A program made the position numbers and the translations under genes. From SNAP01 sp049671745 (GTDB lineage: Bacteria > Bacteroidota > Bacteroidia > Bacteroidales > Marinifilaceae): a stretch of DNA of 52,566 nucleotides. The stretch lies in NCBI GenBank assembly GCA_049671745.1, contig JBATVL010000025.1, forward strand, positions 1-52,566. Reading direction: 5' to 3'. The notes below the pieces were generated by a model. That model did no database searches. It was given only the letters and a program-made list of their open reading frames with translations, and had not been told where the DNA came from. Of this stretch, positions 25,801 to 34,117 are shown in pieces (positions within the stretch are counted from its first letter, which is position 1; each line of letters starts with the position of its first letter).

Positions 25801-26562
25801 GTTAAATCTGGTTTAACTGCTGCGATTATTCGTGAGAAGGGTGTTAATGGAGATAGAGAAATGGCTTGGTCACTGCATTTAGCTGGTTTCGATGTTAAAG
25901 ATGTTCATATGACAGACCTTATCTCAGGAAGAGAAAATCTTGAAGACGTAAACATGATTGTTTTTGTTGGTGGATTCTCTAACTCTGATGTTCTTGGTTC
26001 TGCTAAAGGATGGGCTGGTGCTTTCTTATATAATGAAAAAGCTAAAGCTGCTCTTGATAATTTCTATTCTCGTAAAGACACTTTATCTCTTGGTATCTGT
26101 AATGGATGTCAGTTGATGGTAGAGCTTGGATTAATTTATCCTAAACACGAAGAAAGAGTTGAAATGTTACATAACGATTCTCATAAGTTTGAGTCTGGTT
26201 TCGTTGGTGTTAAAGTTGAACAGAACGATTCTGTGATGCTTAAAACTCTTAGCGATTCTCAACTAGGAGTATGGATTGCTCATGGTGAAGGTAAATTTAA
26301 TTTCCCTTATACTGAGTCGAAATACAATGTTGTTGTTAAGTATGTTGCTGATAATTACCCTGCTAATCCTAATGGATCAGAATTTTCTGCTGCAGCTATC
26401 GCTTCTGTAGATGGTCGTCATTTAGCTATGATGCCTCACTTAGAGAGATCTATATCTCCATGGAATTGGGCTTATTATAACGAAGAAAGAAAAGATGATG
26501 AGGTTTCTCCTTGGATTGAAGCTTTCGTTAATGCTCGTAAGTGGGTGGAAGAAAATAAATAA
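22876..26562 (+). CDS. purL: Phosphoribosylformylglycinamidine synthase, long single-chain form
   Basis: The 1228-residue enzyme of de novo purine synthesis converts FGAR and glutamine to FGAM using ATP. Both functions are in one chain. The ATP-grasp-like synthetase halves include SEHCRHK, ETHNFPTTVEPFNGAATGTGG and GVSLSANWMWPC. The C-terminal class I glutaminase domain has Cys1075 (LGICNGCQLM) and His1188/Glu1190 (MPHLER). This is the proteobacterial/eukaryotic-type large PurL, so no separate purQ or purS is needed. It stands alone between terminators. Confidence 0.96.
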   Translation: MIVFYKKDKTVYAVHTTSAIDSLNIDKLSWLFGNAEKIESDSVSGFFIGPRKEMITPWSTNAVEITQNMGISNILRIEEFSKVANESAAYDPMLKAMYNGLNQDIFTIDAKPENIIFIDDIRAYNKQEGLALKEEEVEYLESLEKKLERKLTDSEVFGFSQVNSEHCRHKIFGGSFVIDGEEKEESLFAMIKKTSAVNHNRIVSAYKDNCAFLEGPKAVQFAPASHDKPDFFETKDINTVISLKAETHNFPTTVEPFNGAATGTGGEIRDRMAGGKASVPMAGTAVYMTSYSRLDSDRKWEAATDERDWLYQSPEEILIKASNGASDFGNKFGQPLICGSVLTFEHKEAGKEYGYDKVIMQAGGIGYGRKEQAHKDVPEKGDKVVLLGGDNYRIGMGGSAVSSVETGVYANDIELNAVQRSNPEMQKRVCNAIRAMAESDNNPIVSIHDHGAGGHLNCLSELVEETGGKIDITKLPVGDPTLSDKEIVGNESQERMGLVINKKDVYLLHRISDRERAPFYVVGETTNDMRFTVENTENENKCIDLALEDMFGSSPKTVMNDVTIKENFEELVYDKANLEEYIEQVLQIEAVACKDWLTNKVDRSVSGKIAMQQCAGPLQLPLNNCGVVAMDFTGERGIATSIGHAPVAAMADSAKGSRLAIAEALTNLVWAPVEQNIKGVSLSANWMWPCNNKGEDARLYKAVKAVSDFSIELGLNVPTGKDSLSMTQKYKDKKVYAPGTVIISTVGEAKDINKLVSPVLINDKDTELVYINLSKDTHKLGGSSFAQIINKIGNDVPDVKDAKYFAKAFNVIQELIMDGKILAGHDISAGGMITAILEMCFSDNKAGLNIDLSYMKENDIIKLLFAENPGILIQIKDCKKVAEVLDAAGIEYDFIGKPEEAGVVCINKDTEHWEFDVNSLRDVWFKSSYLLDRIQSGNDLALERYENYKTNDLAYKFNPDFTGKLIQYGITMNRKVKSGLTAAIIREKGVNGDREMAWSLHLAGFDVKDVHMTDLISGRENLEDVNMIVFVGGFSNSDVLGSAKGWAGAFLYNEKAKAALDNFYSRKDTLSLGICNGCQLMVELGLIYPKHEERVEMLHNDSHKFESGFVGVKVEQNDSVMLKTLSDSQLGVWIAHGEGKFNFPYTESKYNVVVKYVADNYPANPNGSEFSAAAIASVDGRHLAMMPHLERSISPWNWAYYNEERKDDEVSPWIEAFVNARKWVEENK

Positions 26563-26587
26563 TAAGAGAATTCTTTTATATACAAGA

Positions 26588-26616
26588 AAGGCTATCCGTT
26601 TGGATAGCCTTTTTTC
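26588..26616. terminator. Terminator after purL
   Basis: AAGGCTATCC (26588-26597) and complement (26602-26611) with a GTTT loop and a T-run. It also separates purL from the convergent gene ending at 26627. Confidence 0.9.
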
Positions 26617-26626
26617 CTTTTTCCTT

Positions 26627-27334
26627 TTAGATTCTTCCTTTTAGATAATCTTGTCTTTGATCTTCAGGGAATTTCTCTATAGAATATCTTAACATCGTTC
26701 TTGGCATATTGTTATAATGTCTTTTTAAAAATGTTTTTTCTAGATCTACATTCTTCTTACCTAATTCTCTTAATAGCCATCCTATGGCTTTATGAATTAA
26801 ATCATGAGGGTGATGTAGAAGTAGTTCTGCAATTTTTAAAAAAGTGTCGTATTGTTCGTTTTTAATGAATTGTAGACAAGTGATTATAGCTATTCTTTGT
26901 TCCCAAATATTTTTAGAGTGTGCCAGTTCGAATAAAATGTCTTTATCTTTAGTAAGAAGCCATATCCCTAGCGTTTTATAGCATGATAAATCGACTAAGT
27001 CCCAATTGTTGATATATTGTGTATTTGAAAGATAAAAGTCGATTAAAAGCTTCTTATCTGCCTCTTGTTTTTCATTATTAAATTTTTCTACAATAATTAA
27101 TAAGGCTGTTAGTCTATATTCATGTATTTGAGAGGAGATAAGCTTTTGGAGATTGACAAAATCAATCTCCTTAGCATATTTTTTAGCGAGAATTCTTGAA
27201 TTAGGAACATTAATGCCGACAAATATATCACCTTCGCCGTATTCTCCTTTTCCTGTTTTAAAAAAGCGAGAGACAGTTTCCACTTTCTTTTTATTGCTTA
27301 CTTCTTTTAATTCTTTTATTATCGCTTTTATCAT
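26627..27334 (-). CDS. AlkD-like DNA alkylation repair protein
   Basis: The 235-residue all-helical protein resembles the HEAT-repeat glycosylase AlkD: FFKTGKGEYGEGDIFVGINVPNSR near the N-terminus, then NNWDLVDLSCYKTLGIWLL, WEQRIAIITCLQFI and HKAIGWLLRELGKK. AlkD removes N3- and N7-alkylated purines. Trp and Asp residues within NNWDLVD and the WEQR block are in line with the catalytic surface of AlkD, though I cannot align them exactly. Its ATG shares one base with the prmA stop, so the two are cotranscribed. Confidence 0.85.
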   Translation of the reverse strand: MIKAIIKELKEVSNKKKVETVSRFFKTGKGEYGEGDIFVGINVPNSRILAKKYAKEIDFVNLQKLISSQIHEYRLTALLIIVEKFNNEKQEADKKLLIDFYLSNTQYINNWDLVDLSCYKTLGIWLLTKDKDILFELAHSKNIWEQRIAIITCLQFIKNEQYDTFLKIAELLLHHPHDLIHKAIGWLLRELGKKNVDLEKTFLKRHYNNMPRTMLRYSIEKFPEDQRQDYLKGRI

Positions 27335-28179
27335 TATTTCATAAATTTAACAGCAACCCAATTGTTGTCTTCTTTATGTTCTGTGTAAGTTAAGTTTTGA
27401 CGTTCGGCCTCTTCTTTAATTAATCTAAGATCTTGAGTATAAAAACCACTCATAATTAAAAATCCACCTTTTTCTAAATGTTCTACATAGTAGTGCATGT
27501 CATTAAGAAGAATGTTTCTATTTATATTGGCAAGAATAATATCAAATGAATTTAATTCTTTTAATCTTTCTGCGTCGCCAAGTAGTATATTTATGTTTTT
27601 GATATTGTTTAGCTCTATATTCTCAAGAGAGTTATTATAAGCCCACTCGTCTATGTCTATTCCAGACACTTCTCCTGCTCCACACATAGATGCAAATATT
27701 CCTAGTAAACTAGTTCCGCAGCCCATGTCAAGAACTTTAGATCCATCTTTTACACACTCTGAGATATGTTCAACCATTAAAGCTGTTGTGGAGTGATGAC
27801 CTGTTCCGAAAGACATTTTAGGATTGATAACCACATCGTATTTGCAATTTTCATTTTTAGGATGAAAACCACCTCTTATACATACTGTATCTTTAATCAC
27901 AATAGGTTGAAAATTTGCTTCCCACTCAGCATTCCAATCTTTAGTTTCTATTTTTTGGACAGAGAACTTTATGTCAAATTCTTTCTTAAGATGATTTATA
28001 ATAATACTATCCTCTACTTTTTTCATATTGAACTTGTTCTCAGGTATGTATGCTTTCACATATTCTGACTCTGTGTCGAAGCTCTCAAAATCTATTTCGC
28101 AAAGTTCACTTACTATAATATCGGCAATATCTTCAGTGTATGGTGTAATGAAACAGTTTAATTCTATGTAGTCTATCAT
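27334..28179 (-). CDS. prmA: Ribosomal protein L11 methyltransferase
   Basis: The 281-residue SAM-dependent enzyme trimethylates ribosomal protein L11. After a substrate-recognition N-terminal domain (about 1-90) come NPKMSFGTGHHSTTALM and the SAM motif VLDMGCGTSLLGIFA, then ILANINRNILL, equivalent to the NPPF-like motif IV of PrmA. It is the first gene of a two-gene unit with the AlkD-like gene. Confidence 0.92.
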   Translation of the reverse strand: MIDYIELNCFITPYTEDIADIIVSELCEIDFESFDTESEYVKAYIPENKFNMKKVEDSIIINHLKKEFDIKFSVQKIETKDWNAEWEANFQPIVIKDTVCIRGGFHPKNENCKYDVVINPKMSFGTGHHSTTALMVEHISECVKDGSKVLDMGCGTSLLGIFASMCGAGEVSGIDIDEWAYNNSLENIELNNIKNINILLGDAERLKELNSFDIILANINRNILLNDMHYYVEHLEKGGFLIMSGFYTQDLRLIKEEAERQNLTYTEHKEDNNWVAVKFMK

Positions 28180-28364
28180 CTTCGTTTTATTTTAAATATT
28201 GCTACAAAAATAGTCTTAAATAATTAAATGTGAATTTTTAAGCACTTTTATTTTTGTTATAGCATAATTATTCCATTATATGCATAAAAAAAATCAAGAA
28301 TGTATGATGTATTACGCTGGTTATGAAGGCATTAGTCTTGTTTTGTATATTTTCGATTAAACGC

Positions 28365-28394
28365 TTGTTTACTAAGATTTGAAATGTATTTTTG
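28365..28394 (+). promoter_or_regulatory. Promoter of the yitT-family gene
   Basis: TTG at 28365-28367, a 19-base spacer and TATTTTTG at 28387-28394 fit the Bacteroidota consensus. The rest of 28180-28364 shows nothing clear. Confidence 0.6.
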
Positions 28395-28452
28395 CAATCA
28401 AATTATTTAGAGAAAAAATTAAACTATTATAAACTATAAACTTTATTAAAAA

Positions 28453-29343
28453 ATGGCTTTTGTTACTAAAGAAAAATTATTTTCGAAGGACTTCTTCGTT
28501 ACTTATGCGTGGCTAATTGGAGGTTGTTTCGTTTTTGCAATAGGTACAGTGTTATTTGCAGAGCCTTATAAATTTGCTCCAGGTGGTACTTACGGACTTG
28601 GAATTGTATTTCATCATCTTGATCTTATTTCTGGTTGGGCTACTGAATATTATGCTTTATGTCTTGATATACCATTGTTGATTATTGGTATTGCCATTTT
28701 GGGTGCTAGATTTGGAGTTAAGACACTGGTGTGTACTTTTGCAATTCCTGCTTTTATGCGTTTGATTCATATGACTTATGGAAGTGAAGCTTTAGTTGCT
28801 GATGATCCTTTATTATCATCTATCTTTGGTGGTATCGTTTATGGAGTTGGTATTGGAATGATATTTAAGTCAAGAGCTACTTCTGGAGGATCGGATATCA
28901 TTGCAATGATTCTTAACAAGTATTCACACATGTCTTTAGGAACTCTTGTTATTATTGTTGATGGTATTATTACTTTCTCTACAGTAATTGCTTTTGGTGA
29001 GTGGAAATTGCCTATGTATTCATGGATTATTATCTTTATAGAAGGTAAAGTAATTGATATGATTGTTGAAGGTGCTACTGTTCATAAAACAATGATGATT
29101 ATTTCGGACAAATGTGATTTGTTGAGAGACAAGATTATTGTTGATATGAATAGAGGTGCAACTCTTTTTACAGGAAAAGGTATGTATAAGGGAAAAGAAA
29201 AGGATATGATTTATACTACTGTTACTCGTAGAGAAATGCTTATTCTTAAGAAACATATCTCTGAGGTAGATCCTAATGCATTCGTTAATGTTATTGATTC
29301 TAATGAGATTTTAGGAAAAGGTTTTGACTCTCTTACTGAATAA
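28453..29343 (+). CDS. YitT-family membrane protein
   Basis: 296 residues: about five or six membrane segments in the first 200 residues, including GGCFVFAIGTVLFAEPYKFAPGGTYGLGIVFHHL and the conserved GGIVYGVGIGMIFKSRATSGGSDIIAMIL. A soluble DUF2179-type domain follows (about 210-290, with RGATLFTGKGMYKGKEKDMIYTTVTRREM). Members are widespread, their transport substrate is undefined, and the soluble domain resembles those that sense small ligands. It has its own promoter. Confidence 0.88.
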   Translation: MAFVTKEKLFSKDFFVTYAWLIGGCFVFAIGTVLFAEPYKFAPGGTYGLGIVFHHLDLISGWATEYYALCLDIPLLIIGIAILGARFGVKTLVCTFAIPAFMRLIHMTYGSEALVADDPLLSSIFGGIVYGVGIGMIFKSRATSGGSDIIAMILNKYSHMSLGTLVIIVDGIITFSTVIAFGEWKLPMYSWIIIFIEGKVIDMIVEGATVHKTMMIISDKCDLLRDKIIVDMNRGATLFTGKGMYKGKEKDMIYTTVTRREMLILKKHISEVDPNAFVNVIDSNEILGKGFDSLTE

Positions 29344-29465
29344 ATTAGAATAAAAGACTACGTAAATAATTTAAAGATTTTTATATAAAAGCTTGATAAT
29401 TACAAATAAAATGCTCTATTTTGCATTCTGTTTGGAAAGCGTTTAAGAAAAAAAACAACTGGAAA

Positions 29466-29708
29466 ATGTCAAGAGTTTGCGAAATTACTGGAAAAAAGGC
29501 AATGGTTGGCAACAATGTATCTCACTCTAAAAGGAGAACTAAGAGAACATTTGATGTTAATCTATTTAGAAAGAACTTCTATATGCCAGAAGAAGATAGA
29601 ACAATTAGAATTAGAGTATCTGCTTCAGGATTACGTCTAATAAATAAAATTGGCCTTAATGCTGCTCTTAAGAGAGCTAAGGCTAGTGGTTATGTTAAAA
29701 ATATCTAA
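29466..29708 (+). CDS. rpmB: 50S ribosomal protein L28
   Basis: 80 residues from the ATG at 29466 (MSRVCEITGKKAMVGNNVSHSKRRTKR), the standard L28 N-terminus. The longer open frame upstream is not part of the protein. It is the first gene of a compact ribosomal unit with rpmG and a DUF4295 gene. Confidence 0.95.
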   Translation: MSRVCEITGKKAMVGNNVSHSKRRTKRTFDVNLFRKNFYMPEEDRTIRIRVSASGLRLINKIGLNAALKRAKASGYVKNI

Positions 29709-29722
29709 TAATATAAATAGAT

Positions 29723-29911
29723 ATGGCAAAGAAATCAAAAGGAAATAGAGTGCAAGTTATACTAGAGTGTACAGAGCACAAAGAGTCAGGAATGGCTGGA
29801 ACTTCAAGATACATCACTACTAAGAGTAGAAAAAATACTCCAGAGAGAATGGAATTGAAAAAATACAATCCAATCTTGAAAAAAGTAACTTTACACAGAG
29901 AAATTAAATAA
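29723..29911 (+). CDS. rpmG: 50S ribosomal protein L33
   Basis: 62 residues, with the L33 pattern VQVILECTEHK, GTSRYITTKSRKNTPERMELKKYNPILKK. It has a single Cys, so it is of the type without the CxxC zinc ribbon. It starts 14 bases after rpmB. Confidence 0.95.
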   Translation: MAKKSKGNRVQVILECTEHKESGMAGTSRYITTKSRKNTPERMELKKYNPILKKVTLHREIK

Positions 29912-29917
29912 AACACT

Positions 29918-30073
29918 ATGGCTAAGAAAACGGTAGCAACTTTACAAAATAAAGACGGTAGAGGTTTCTCAAAAGTAATTAAGATGGTGAAATCTCCAAA
30001 GACAGGTGCTTATACATTTAAAGAGCAGATTGTTACAAAGGATGAAGTAAAAGCTTTTTTTACTAAAAAATAA
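29918..30073 (+). CDS. DUF4295 family small basic protein, ribosome-associated
   Basis: 51 residues (MAKKTVATLQNKDGRGFSKV..., ending AFFTKK) starting 6 bases after rpmG. It is strongly basic and has no signal peptide. This family is restricted to Bacteroidota and consistently follows rpmB-rpmG, which points to a ribosomal role. It may be the protein seen as an extra large-subunit protein in a Bacteroidota ribosome structure, but I am not certain of that link. It is followed by a strong terminator. Confidence 0.9.
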   Translation: MAKKTVATLQNKDGRGFSKVIKMVKSPKTGAYTFKEQIVTKDEVKAFFTKK

Positions 30074-30092
30074 GCTTGATCTAAAGATATAA

Positions 30093-30126
30093 AAGCCCCA
30101 TGATGAAAATCATGGGGCTTTTTTTT
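30093..30126 (+). terminator. Terminator of the rpmB-rpmG-DUF4295 unit
   Basis: AAGCCCCATGAT (30093-30104) and exact complement (30109-30120) with a GAAA tetraloop, followed by T. Confidence 0.93.
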
Positions 30127-30206
30127 ATATCTAAACTCAATACTGTATCATAATTTTTTTGTAATTTGCAAGCCTAAATATTAATAAGAGAAAAGACTGT
30201 TTGGTT

Positions 30207-31160
30207 ATGGCATTATTTGGATTATTTAACAGAAAGAAAAAAGAGACTTTAGATAAAGGGCTTGAAAAGACTAAGGATAGTGTTTTAAAGAAGATGGCTC
30301 GTGTAGTTGTTGGTAAAACTACAGTTGATGATGAGGTTTTAGATAATCTAGAAGAGGTGCTAATCACTTCTGATGTCGGTGTAGACACTACTCTTAAAAT
30401 AATAAACAGAATAGAAGATAGAGTTGCCAAGGATAAATATATGGGAACTTCTGAATTAAATGGAATACTACAGGAAGAGATTGTTTCTTTATTATCTGAG
30501 AGTAATAAGAATTCACATGACTCTTTTAGTATAGAAAAAGAAAATAATACTCCTTATGTTATAATGGTTGTTGGAGTTAATGGAGTTGGAAAAACAACTA
30601 CTATAGGTAAATTAGCTCATCAATTTAAGTCTGAAGGTAAATCGGTATTATTAGGTGCAGCTGATACTTTTAGAGCAGCAGCGGTTGAGCAATTAGATAT
30701 ATGGGCAACACGAGTTGGAGTGCCAATAGTAAAACAATGTATGGGGTCTGATCCTGCTTCTGTTGCATTCGATACTTTAAGTAAAGCAAAGGCAGATGGC
30801 ACAGATGTAGTTATTATTGATACTGCTGGTCGTCTTCATAATAAGATAAACTTAATGAATGAGCTTTCTAAGATTAGAAATGTTATGTGTAAGATATATC
30901 CTAACACTCCTGATGAAGTCTTATTAGTTTTAGATGGTTCTACAGGTCAGAATGCTTTTGAGCAAGCTAAACAGTTCACAAAGGCTACAGAGGTTAATGC
31001 ACTTGCAATAACTAAACTTGATGGAACAGCAAAAGGTGGAGTGGTTATAGGTATTTCTGATCAATTCCAGATACCAGTTAAGTATATAGGAATAGGAGAA
31101 GGAATGGAAGATTTACAAGTTTTTAACAAAACAGAGTTTGTTAGTTCATTGTTTTCTTAA
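30207..31160 (+). CDS. ftsY: Signal recognition particle receptor FtsY
   Basis: 317 residues from the ATG at 30207 (MALFGLFNRKKKET); the frame also allows a TTG two codons earlier. A short N-terminal tail leads into the SRP NG domain: GVNGVGKTTTIGKLA (P-loop), ADTFRAAAVEQL, DTAGRL and TKLDGTAKGG. The GTPase docks SRP-bound ribosomes at the inner membrane. The acidic A domain of the E. coli protein is lacking, as is usual outside gammaproteobacteria. Confidence 0.95.
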   Translation: MALFGLFNRKKKETLDKGLEKTKDSVLKKMARVVVGKTTVDDEVLDNLEEVLITSDVGVDTTLKIINRIEDRVAKDKYMGTSELNGILQEEIVSLLSESNKNSHDSFSIEKENNTPYVIMVVGVNGVGKTTTIGKLAHQFKSEGKSVLLGAADTFRAAAVEQLDIWATRVGVPIVKQCMGSDPASVAFDTLSKAKADGTDVVIIDTAGRLHNKINLMNELSKIRNVMCKIYPNTPDEVLLVLDGSTGQNAFEQAKQFTKATEVNALAITKLDGTAKGGVVIGISDQFQIPVKYIGIGEGMEDLQVFNKTEFVSSLFS

Positions 31161-31184
31161 AAGATAAATTAAAGAATATATAAG

Positions 31185-31209
31185 AGTCGTATTTGTTACG
31201 ACTTTTTTT
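31185..31209 (+). terminator. Terminator after ftsY
   Basis: AGTCGTA (31185-31191) and complement (31197-31203) followed by seven T. It ends at the base before an in-frame ATG at 31210, which makes the later ATG at 31231 the better start for the next gene. Confidence 0.8.
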
Positions 31210-31230
31210 ATGCACTATAAAATAAAGATA

Positions 31231-31710
31231 ATGGATAATATAAAAATATTATTTGTGTGTTTAGGTAATATATGTAGATCTCCTTCTGCTGAGGCTATAT
31301 TTGCTAAAATGGTAGAAGCAAAAGGCTTAGGAGATAATTTTATTATTGATTCTGCTGGTACTTCTGGTTGGCATAATGGAGGAAAGGCCGATGCAAGAAT
31401 GCAAAAGCATGCTATAAAAAGAGGTTATGATTTAGTCACACTCTCAAGAAGATTTTACGCAGACTCTGATTTCTCTTTCTTTGATCTTATAATAGGTATG
31501 GATGACGAGAATATCACTAATTTAAGAGCTTTAGCGACAACTGGTGAAGAATATGACAAGATTCATAAGATGACAGATTATTGTAGAGAATACTCTAATT
31601 TTAATGAGGTACCTGATCCCTATTATGATGGTGATGCTGGTTTTGAATTAGTTTTAGATATTCTTGAAGATTCTTGTAAATGTTTATTAGAAAAGTTAGA
31701 TTCAGAATAA
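31231..31710 (+). CDS. Low-molecular-weight protein tyrosine phosphatase
   Basis: 159 residues from the ATG at 31231. An ATG at 31210 lies against the ftsY terminator and would add seven atypical residues. The phosphatase loop CLGNICRS sits at the N-terminus (Cys10, Arg16) and the general acid loop is DPYYDG near the C-terminus, as in the family. It removes phosphate from tyrosine residues. In Bacteroidota such enzymes often counter BY-kinases in polysaccharide control, but no kinase lies nearby. Confidence 0.92.
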   Translation: MDNIKILFVCLGNICRSPSAEAIFAKMVEAKGLGDNFIIDSAGTSGWHNGGKADARMQKHAIKRGYDLVTLSRRFYADSDFSFFDLIIGMDDENITNLRALATTGEEYDKIHKMTDYCREYSNFNEVPDPYYDGDAGFELVLDILEDSCKCLLEKLDSE

Positions 31711-31735
31711 GACATTCATTAATGATTAAGTTATA

Positions 31736-31779
31736 AAAAAACAGATATCTACAAGAAATACTTGTAAATATCTGTTTTG
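31736..31779. terminator. Bidirectional terminator
   Basis: Long imperfect hairpin: AAAACAGATAT..ACAAG at 31738-31755 pairs with CTTGT..ATATCTGTTTT at 31761-31778. A-tract and T-tract on either side allow use by both the phosphatase gene and the convergent TPR gene. Confidence 0.8.
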
Positions 31780-31802
31780 TAAAATAAGATAAACTATAAA
31801 GT

Positions 31803-32495
31803 TTATTTATTTAATAATTCTGCTCTAGTAATATATTTTTCAATATCTCTAGCTTCCATAGATTTAGAGAAGTCGGTTTTGATTTTTTTGTAAAGTTCAG
31901 CAGCTTTAGAGAATTCTTTGTTTAACTCACGAGCAGCCCCTGCTTTCATAATGAAAATAGGAGTAGAGAACTCATTAGCATTATCTGAAGCAGCTTTTTC
32001 ATAAGCCTTAGCAGCTTTAGCATACTCAGCTTTTTCCATATAAGCATCACCTAAGTTAGCGATAGCTAATTGTGAAACGATAAAGTCTTCAGAAGAGAAA
32101 CCTTTTAATTGGTTAATAGCTTCATCAAATTTACCTAATTTAAGATAACAAACACCAGCATAAGCTTTAGCTGTATTACCAACAGTAGTAGAGCTGTATT
32201 CATTAGCAATGTCAATAAATCCTAATTTGTTACCATCACCTTCAAGAGCTTTCTTGTAAGCATCTTGTCCGAAGTATACTTGGGCTCCAGCAACTTGTTC
32301 AATAGCTTCTTTTTCTAAAGGAGCTTTATAGAATTTATGATATCCTATATATGCAACAACAACAAGAATGATACCAATAGCTATCATAGATAATTGTTTT
32401 TGATACTTTTCAATAAATTGTTCAGAGCTAGTTAAGACTTCTTCAATTTGCTCGAAATTATCTTCGTGATGACTAGTTTGGTTTTCTTTTGACAT
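31803..32495 (-). CDS. Membrane-anchored tetratricopeptide-repeat protein
   Basis: 230 residues: a cytoplasmic N-terminus of about 34 residues, one membrane helix (about 37-55, SMIAIGIILVVVAYIGYH) and a periplasmic TPR region (for example KAYAGVCYLKLGKFDEAINQL, ANLGDAYMEKAEYAKAAKAYEKAA). Layout resembles YfgM-type anchored TPR proteins that act with periplasmic chaperones, but equivalence is only structural. It is divergent from recF. Confidence 0.8.
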   Translation of the reverse strand: MSKENQTSHHEDNFEQIEEVLTSSEQFIEKYQKQLSMIAIGIILVVVAYIGYHKFYKAPLEKEAIEQVAGAQVYFGQDAYKKALEGDGNKLGFIDIANEYSSTTVGNTAKAYAGVCYLKLGKFDEAINQLKGFSSEDFIVSQLAIANLGDAYMEKAEYAKAAKAYEKAASDNANEFSTPIFIMKAGAARELNKEFSKAAELYKKIKTDFSKSMEARDIEKYITRAELLNK

Positions 32496-32634
32496 ATTTC
32501 TAATATTTTAGGTTTTCTAATTTTGTATGTGTTCAACACAAAAGTAAATTATTTTACGTAATTATGAACATGTTTTGGTAAAAAAATGAGCATATAAATA
32601 GAGTTTGAAAGCTAATAAATACAATATTAAGATT

Positions 32635-32642
32635 TATCTTTG
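32635..32642 (+). promoter_or_regulatory. -7 element of the recF promoter (decides the start codon)
   Basis: TATCTTTG at 32635-32642 overlaps an in-frame TTG at 32640, so translation must begin further on, at the ATG at 32664. A TTTG lies upstream at 32604-32607, at a somewhat long spacing. Confidence 0.6.
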
Positions 32643-32663
32643 CGTAGATTAAATCAGAGCGAT

Positions 32664-33761
32664 ATGTATATAAAGAAATTAGAACTAGTAAATTATAAGA
32701 ATATAGAGCAAATAGATCTTCTTTTAAGTAAGGGGATTAATTGTTTTGTGGGAAATAATGGGGTAGGAAAAACAAATATTCTCGATTCTATATATTATTT
32801 ATCATTCTGTAAGAGTTATTTCTCTTTACCCGATAGTCAAAATCTTCGTCATTCTTCTGATTTTATGCTTATTCATGGGTTTTACGATATAGATGGTGAA
32901 GAGCAAGATGTTTTTTGTGGATTTAAAAAGGGACAAAAGAAGAAATTCAAACGAAATAAAGAAGAGTATAAAAAATTATCTGATCATATAGGTTTTATAC
33001 CTGTTGTGATGTCTACTCCTTCTGATAATAATATAATATCTGGGGGAAAAGAGGAGAGACGTAAATTTATGGATTCAGTGATTTCTCAGTGGGATAAGAA
33101 GTATTTAGATTCTTTAATAAAATATAATAAGAGTATCTTGCAGAGGAATAAAATGCTCAAAGATTTTAATTTAGATAAAGATCTACTAGATGTAATAGAT
33201 ATGCAATTATCGCATCTTGGAAATTTTATACACAAAAAACGAGCTGAATTTGTAGAAAAGATAATTCCATATTTCCAGAAATATTACGAACATATATCTT
33301 TGGGAAATGAAAAAGTGAGTCTAGAGTATGAATCTCAGTTAAATAAAGCTTCATTCACAGAGCTTTTAAAGGCATCTTTGAAAAAAGATTCTATAATGCA
33401 ATATACTACAGTGGGTGTTCATAGAGACGATTTATCTTTTAAGCTTGACAACTATGCTGCAGGTAAGATAGCCTCTCAGGGACAAAAGAAAACCTATTTA
33501 ACGGCTATGAAGTTAGCGCAATTTGATTTCATAAAAGCAGTAAGTGGAAAGAAGCCCATTTTAATACTAGATGATATATTCGATAAGTTAGATTCTGAAA
33601 GGGTAAAACAGATAGTTAGATTAGTAAACGAGAATAATTTTGGACAAATATTAATCTCAGATACCAATAAGGACCATATAGATGCTATATTAAAAGATGT
33701 TGCTGTAGATTATAAGTTGTTTACAGTAAATAAAGGAGGACAAATAAATGAGGAAAGATGA
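32664..33761 (+). CDS. recF: DNA replication and repair protein RecF
   Basis: 365 residues from the ATG at 32664, giving the classic MYIKKLELVNYKNIEQ start. The SMC-like ATPase has P-loop GNNGVGKT (30-37), signature-type region ASQGQKKTYLTAMKLAQ and Walker B PILILDDIFDKLD. It helps load RecA at single-strand gaps. Its stop overlaps the next gene by 14 bases. Confidence 0.95.
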   Translation: MYIKKLELVNYKNIEQIDLLLSKGINCFVGNNGVGKTNILDSIYYLSFCKSYFSLPDSQNLRHSSDFMLIHGFYDIDGEEQDVFCGFKKGQKKKFKRNKEEYKKLSDHIGFIPVVMSTPSDNNIISGGKEERRKFMDSVISQWDKKYLDSLIKYNKSILQRNKMLKDFNLDKDLLDVIDMQLSHLGNFIHKKRAEFVEKIIPYFQKYYEHISLGNEKVSLEYESQLNKASFTELLKASLKKDSIMQYTTVGVHRDDLSFKLDNYAAGKIASQGQKKTYLTAMKLAQFDFIKAVSGKKPILILDDIFDKLDSERVKQIVRLVNENNFGQILISDTNKDHIDAILKDVAVDYKLFTVNKGGQINEER

Positions 33762-34038
33762 TTCTGAATCTATAGATAAGGTTATAAAATCTGTTTTCGA
33801 ATCTTTAGGCTACGGTAAAAAACTTAAAGAGATGGAACTGATAGATGCATGGAAAGAGGTAATAGGTGTATCAGTTGCCAATAGAACGGAGAAAATTTTT
33901 TTAAATAATGGCAAATTATATGTAAAAATTAACTCACCTGTAGTTAAAAACGAACTTCTTATGTTGAAAGAAGGAATAAAAGTGGCATTAAATAACAAAG
34001 TAAAAGCTAATATAGTCAAAGAAATTATAATATATTGA
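33748..34038 (+). CDS. DUF721 (DciA-like) protein
   Basis: The 96-residue protein has the DUF721 pattern: SIDKVIKSVFESLGYGKKLKEMELIDAWKEVIG, then NRTEKIFLNNGKLYVKINSPVVKNELLMLKEGI. DUF721 includes DciA, which assists the replicative helicase in many bacteria lacking DnaC. The gene overlaps recF by 14 bases, a common neighbourhood. The helicase role is inferred from the family. Confidence 0.88.
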   Translation: MRKDDSESIDKVIKSVFESLGYGKKLKEMELIDAWKEVIGVSVANRTEKIFLNNGKLYVKINSPVVKNELLMLKEGIKVALNNKVKANIVKEIIIY

Positions 34039-34117
34039 TATCCTAAAACAAATTCTTGCCTTGCTAGATTAATTGTACTAGCTTTGTGACTACACCTCTA
34101 AAAAACGAATAAAACAC

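Noticed and set aside
29421..29465. N-terminal extension of L28
   Set aside because: Ribosomal protein L28 starts with MSRVCEITGK; the upstream codons are only an open frame.
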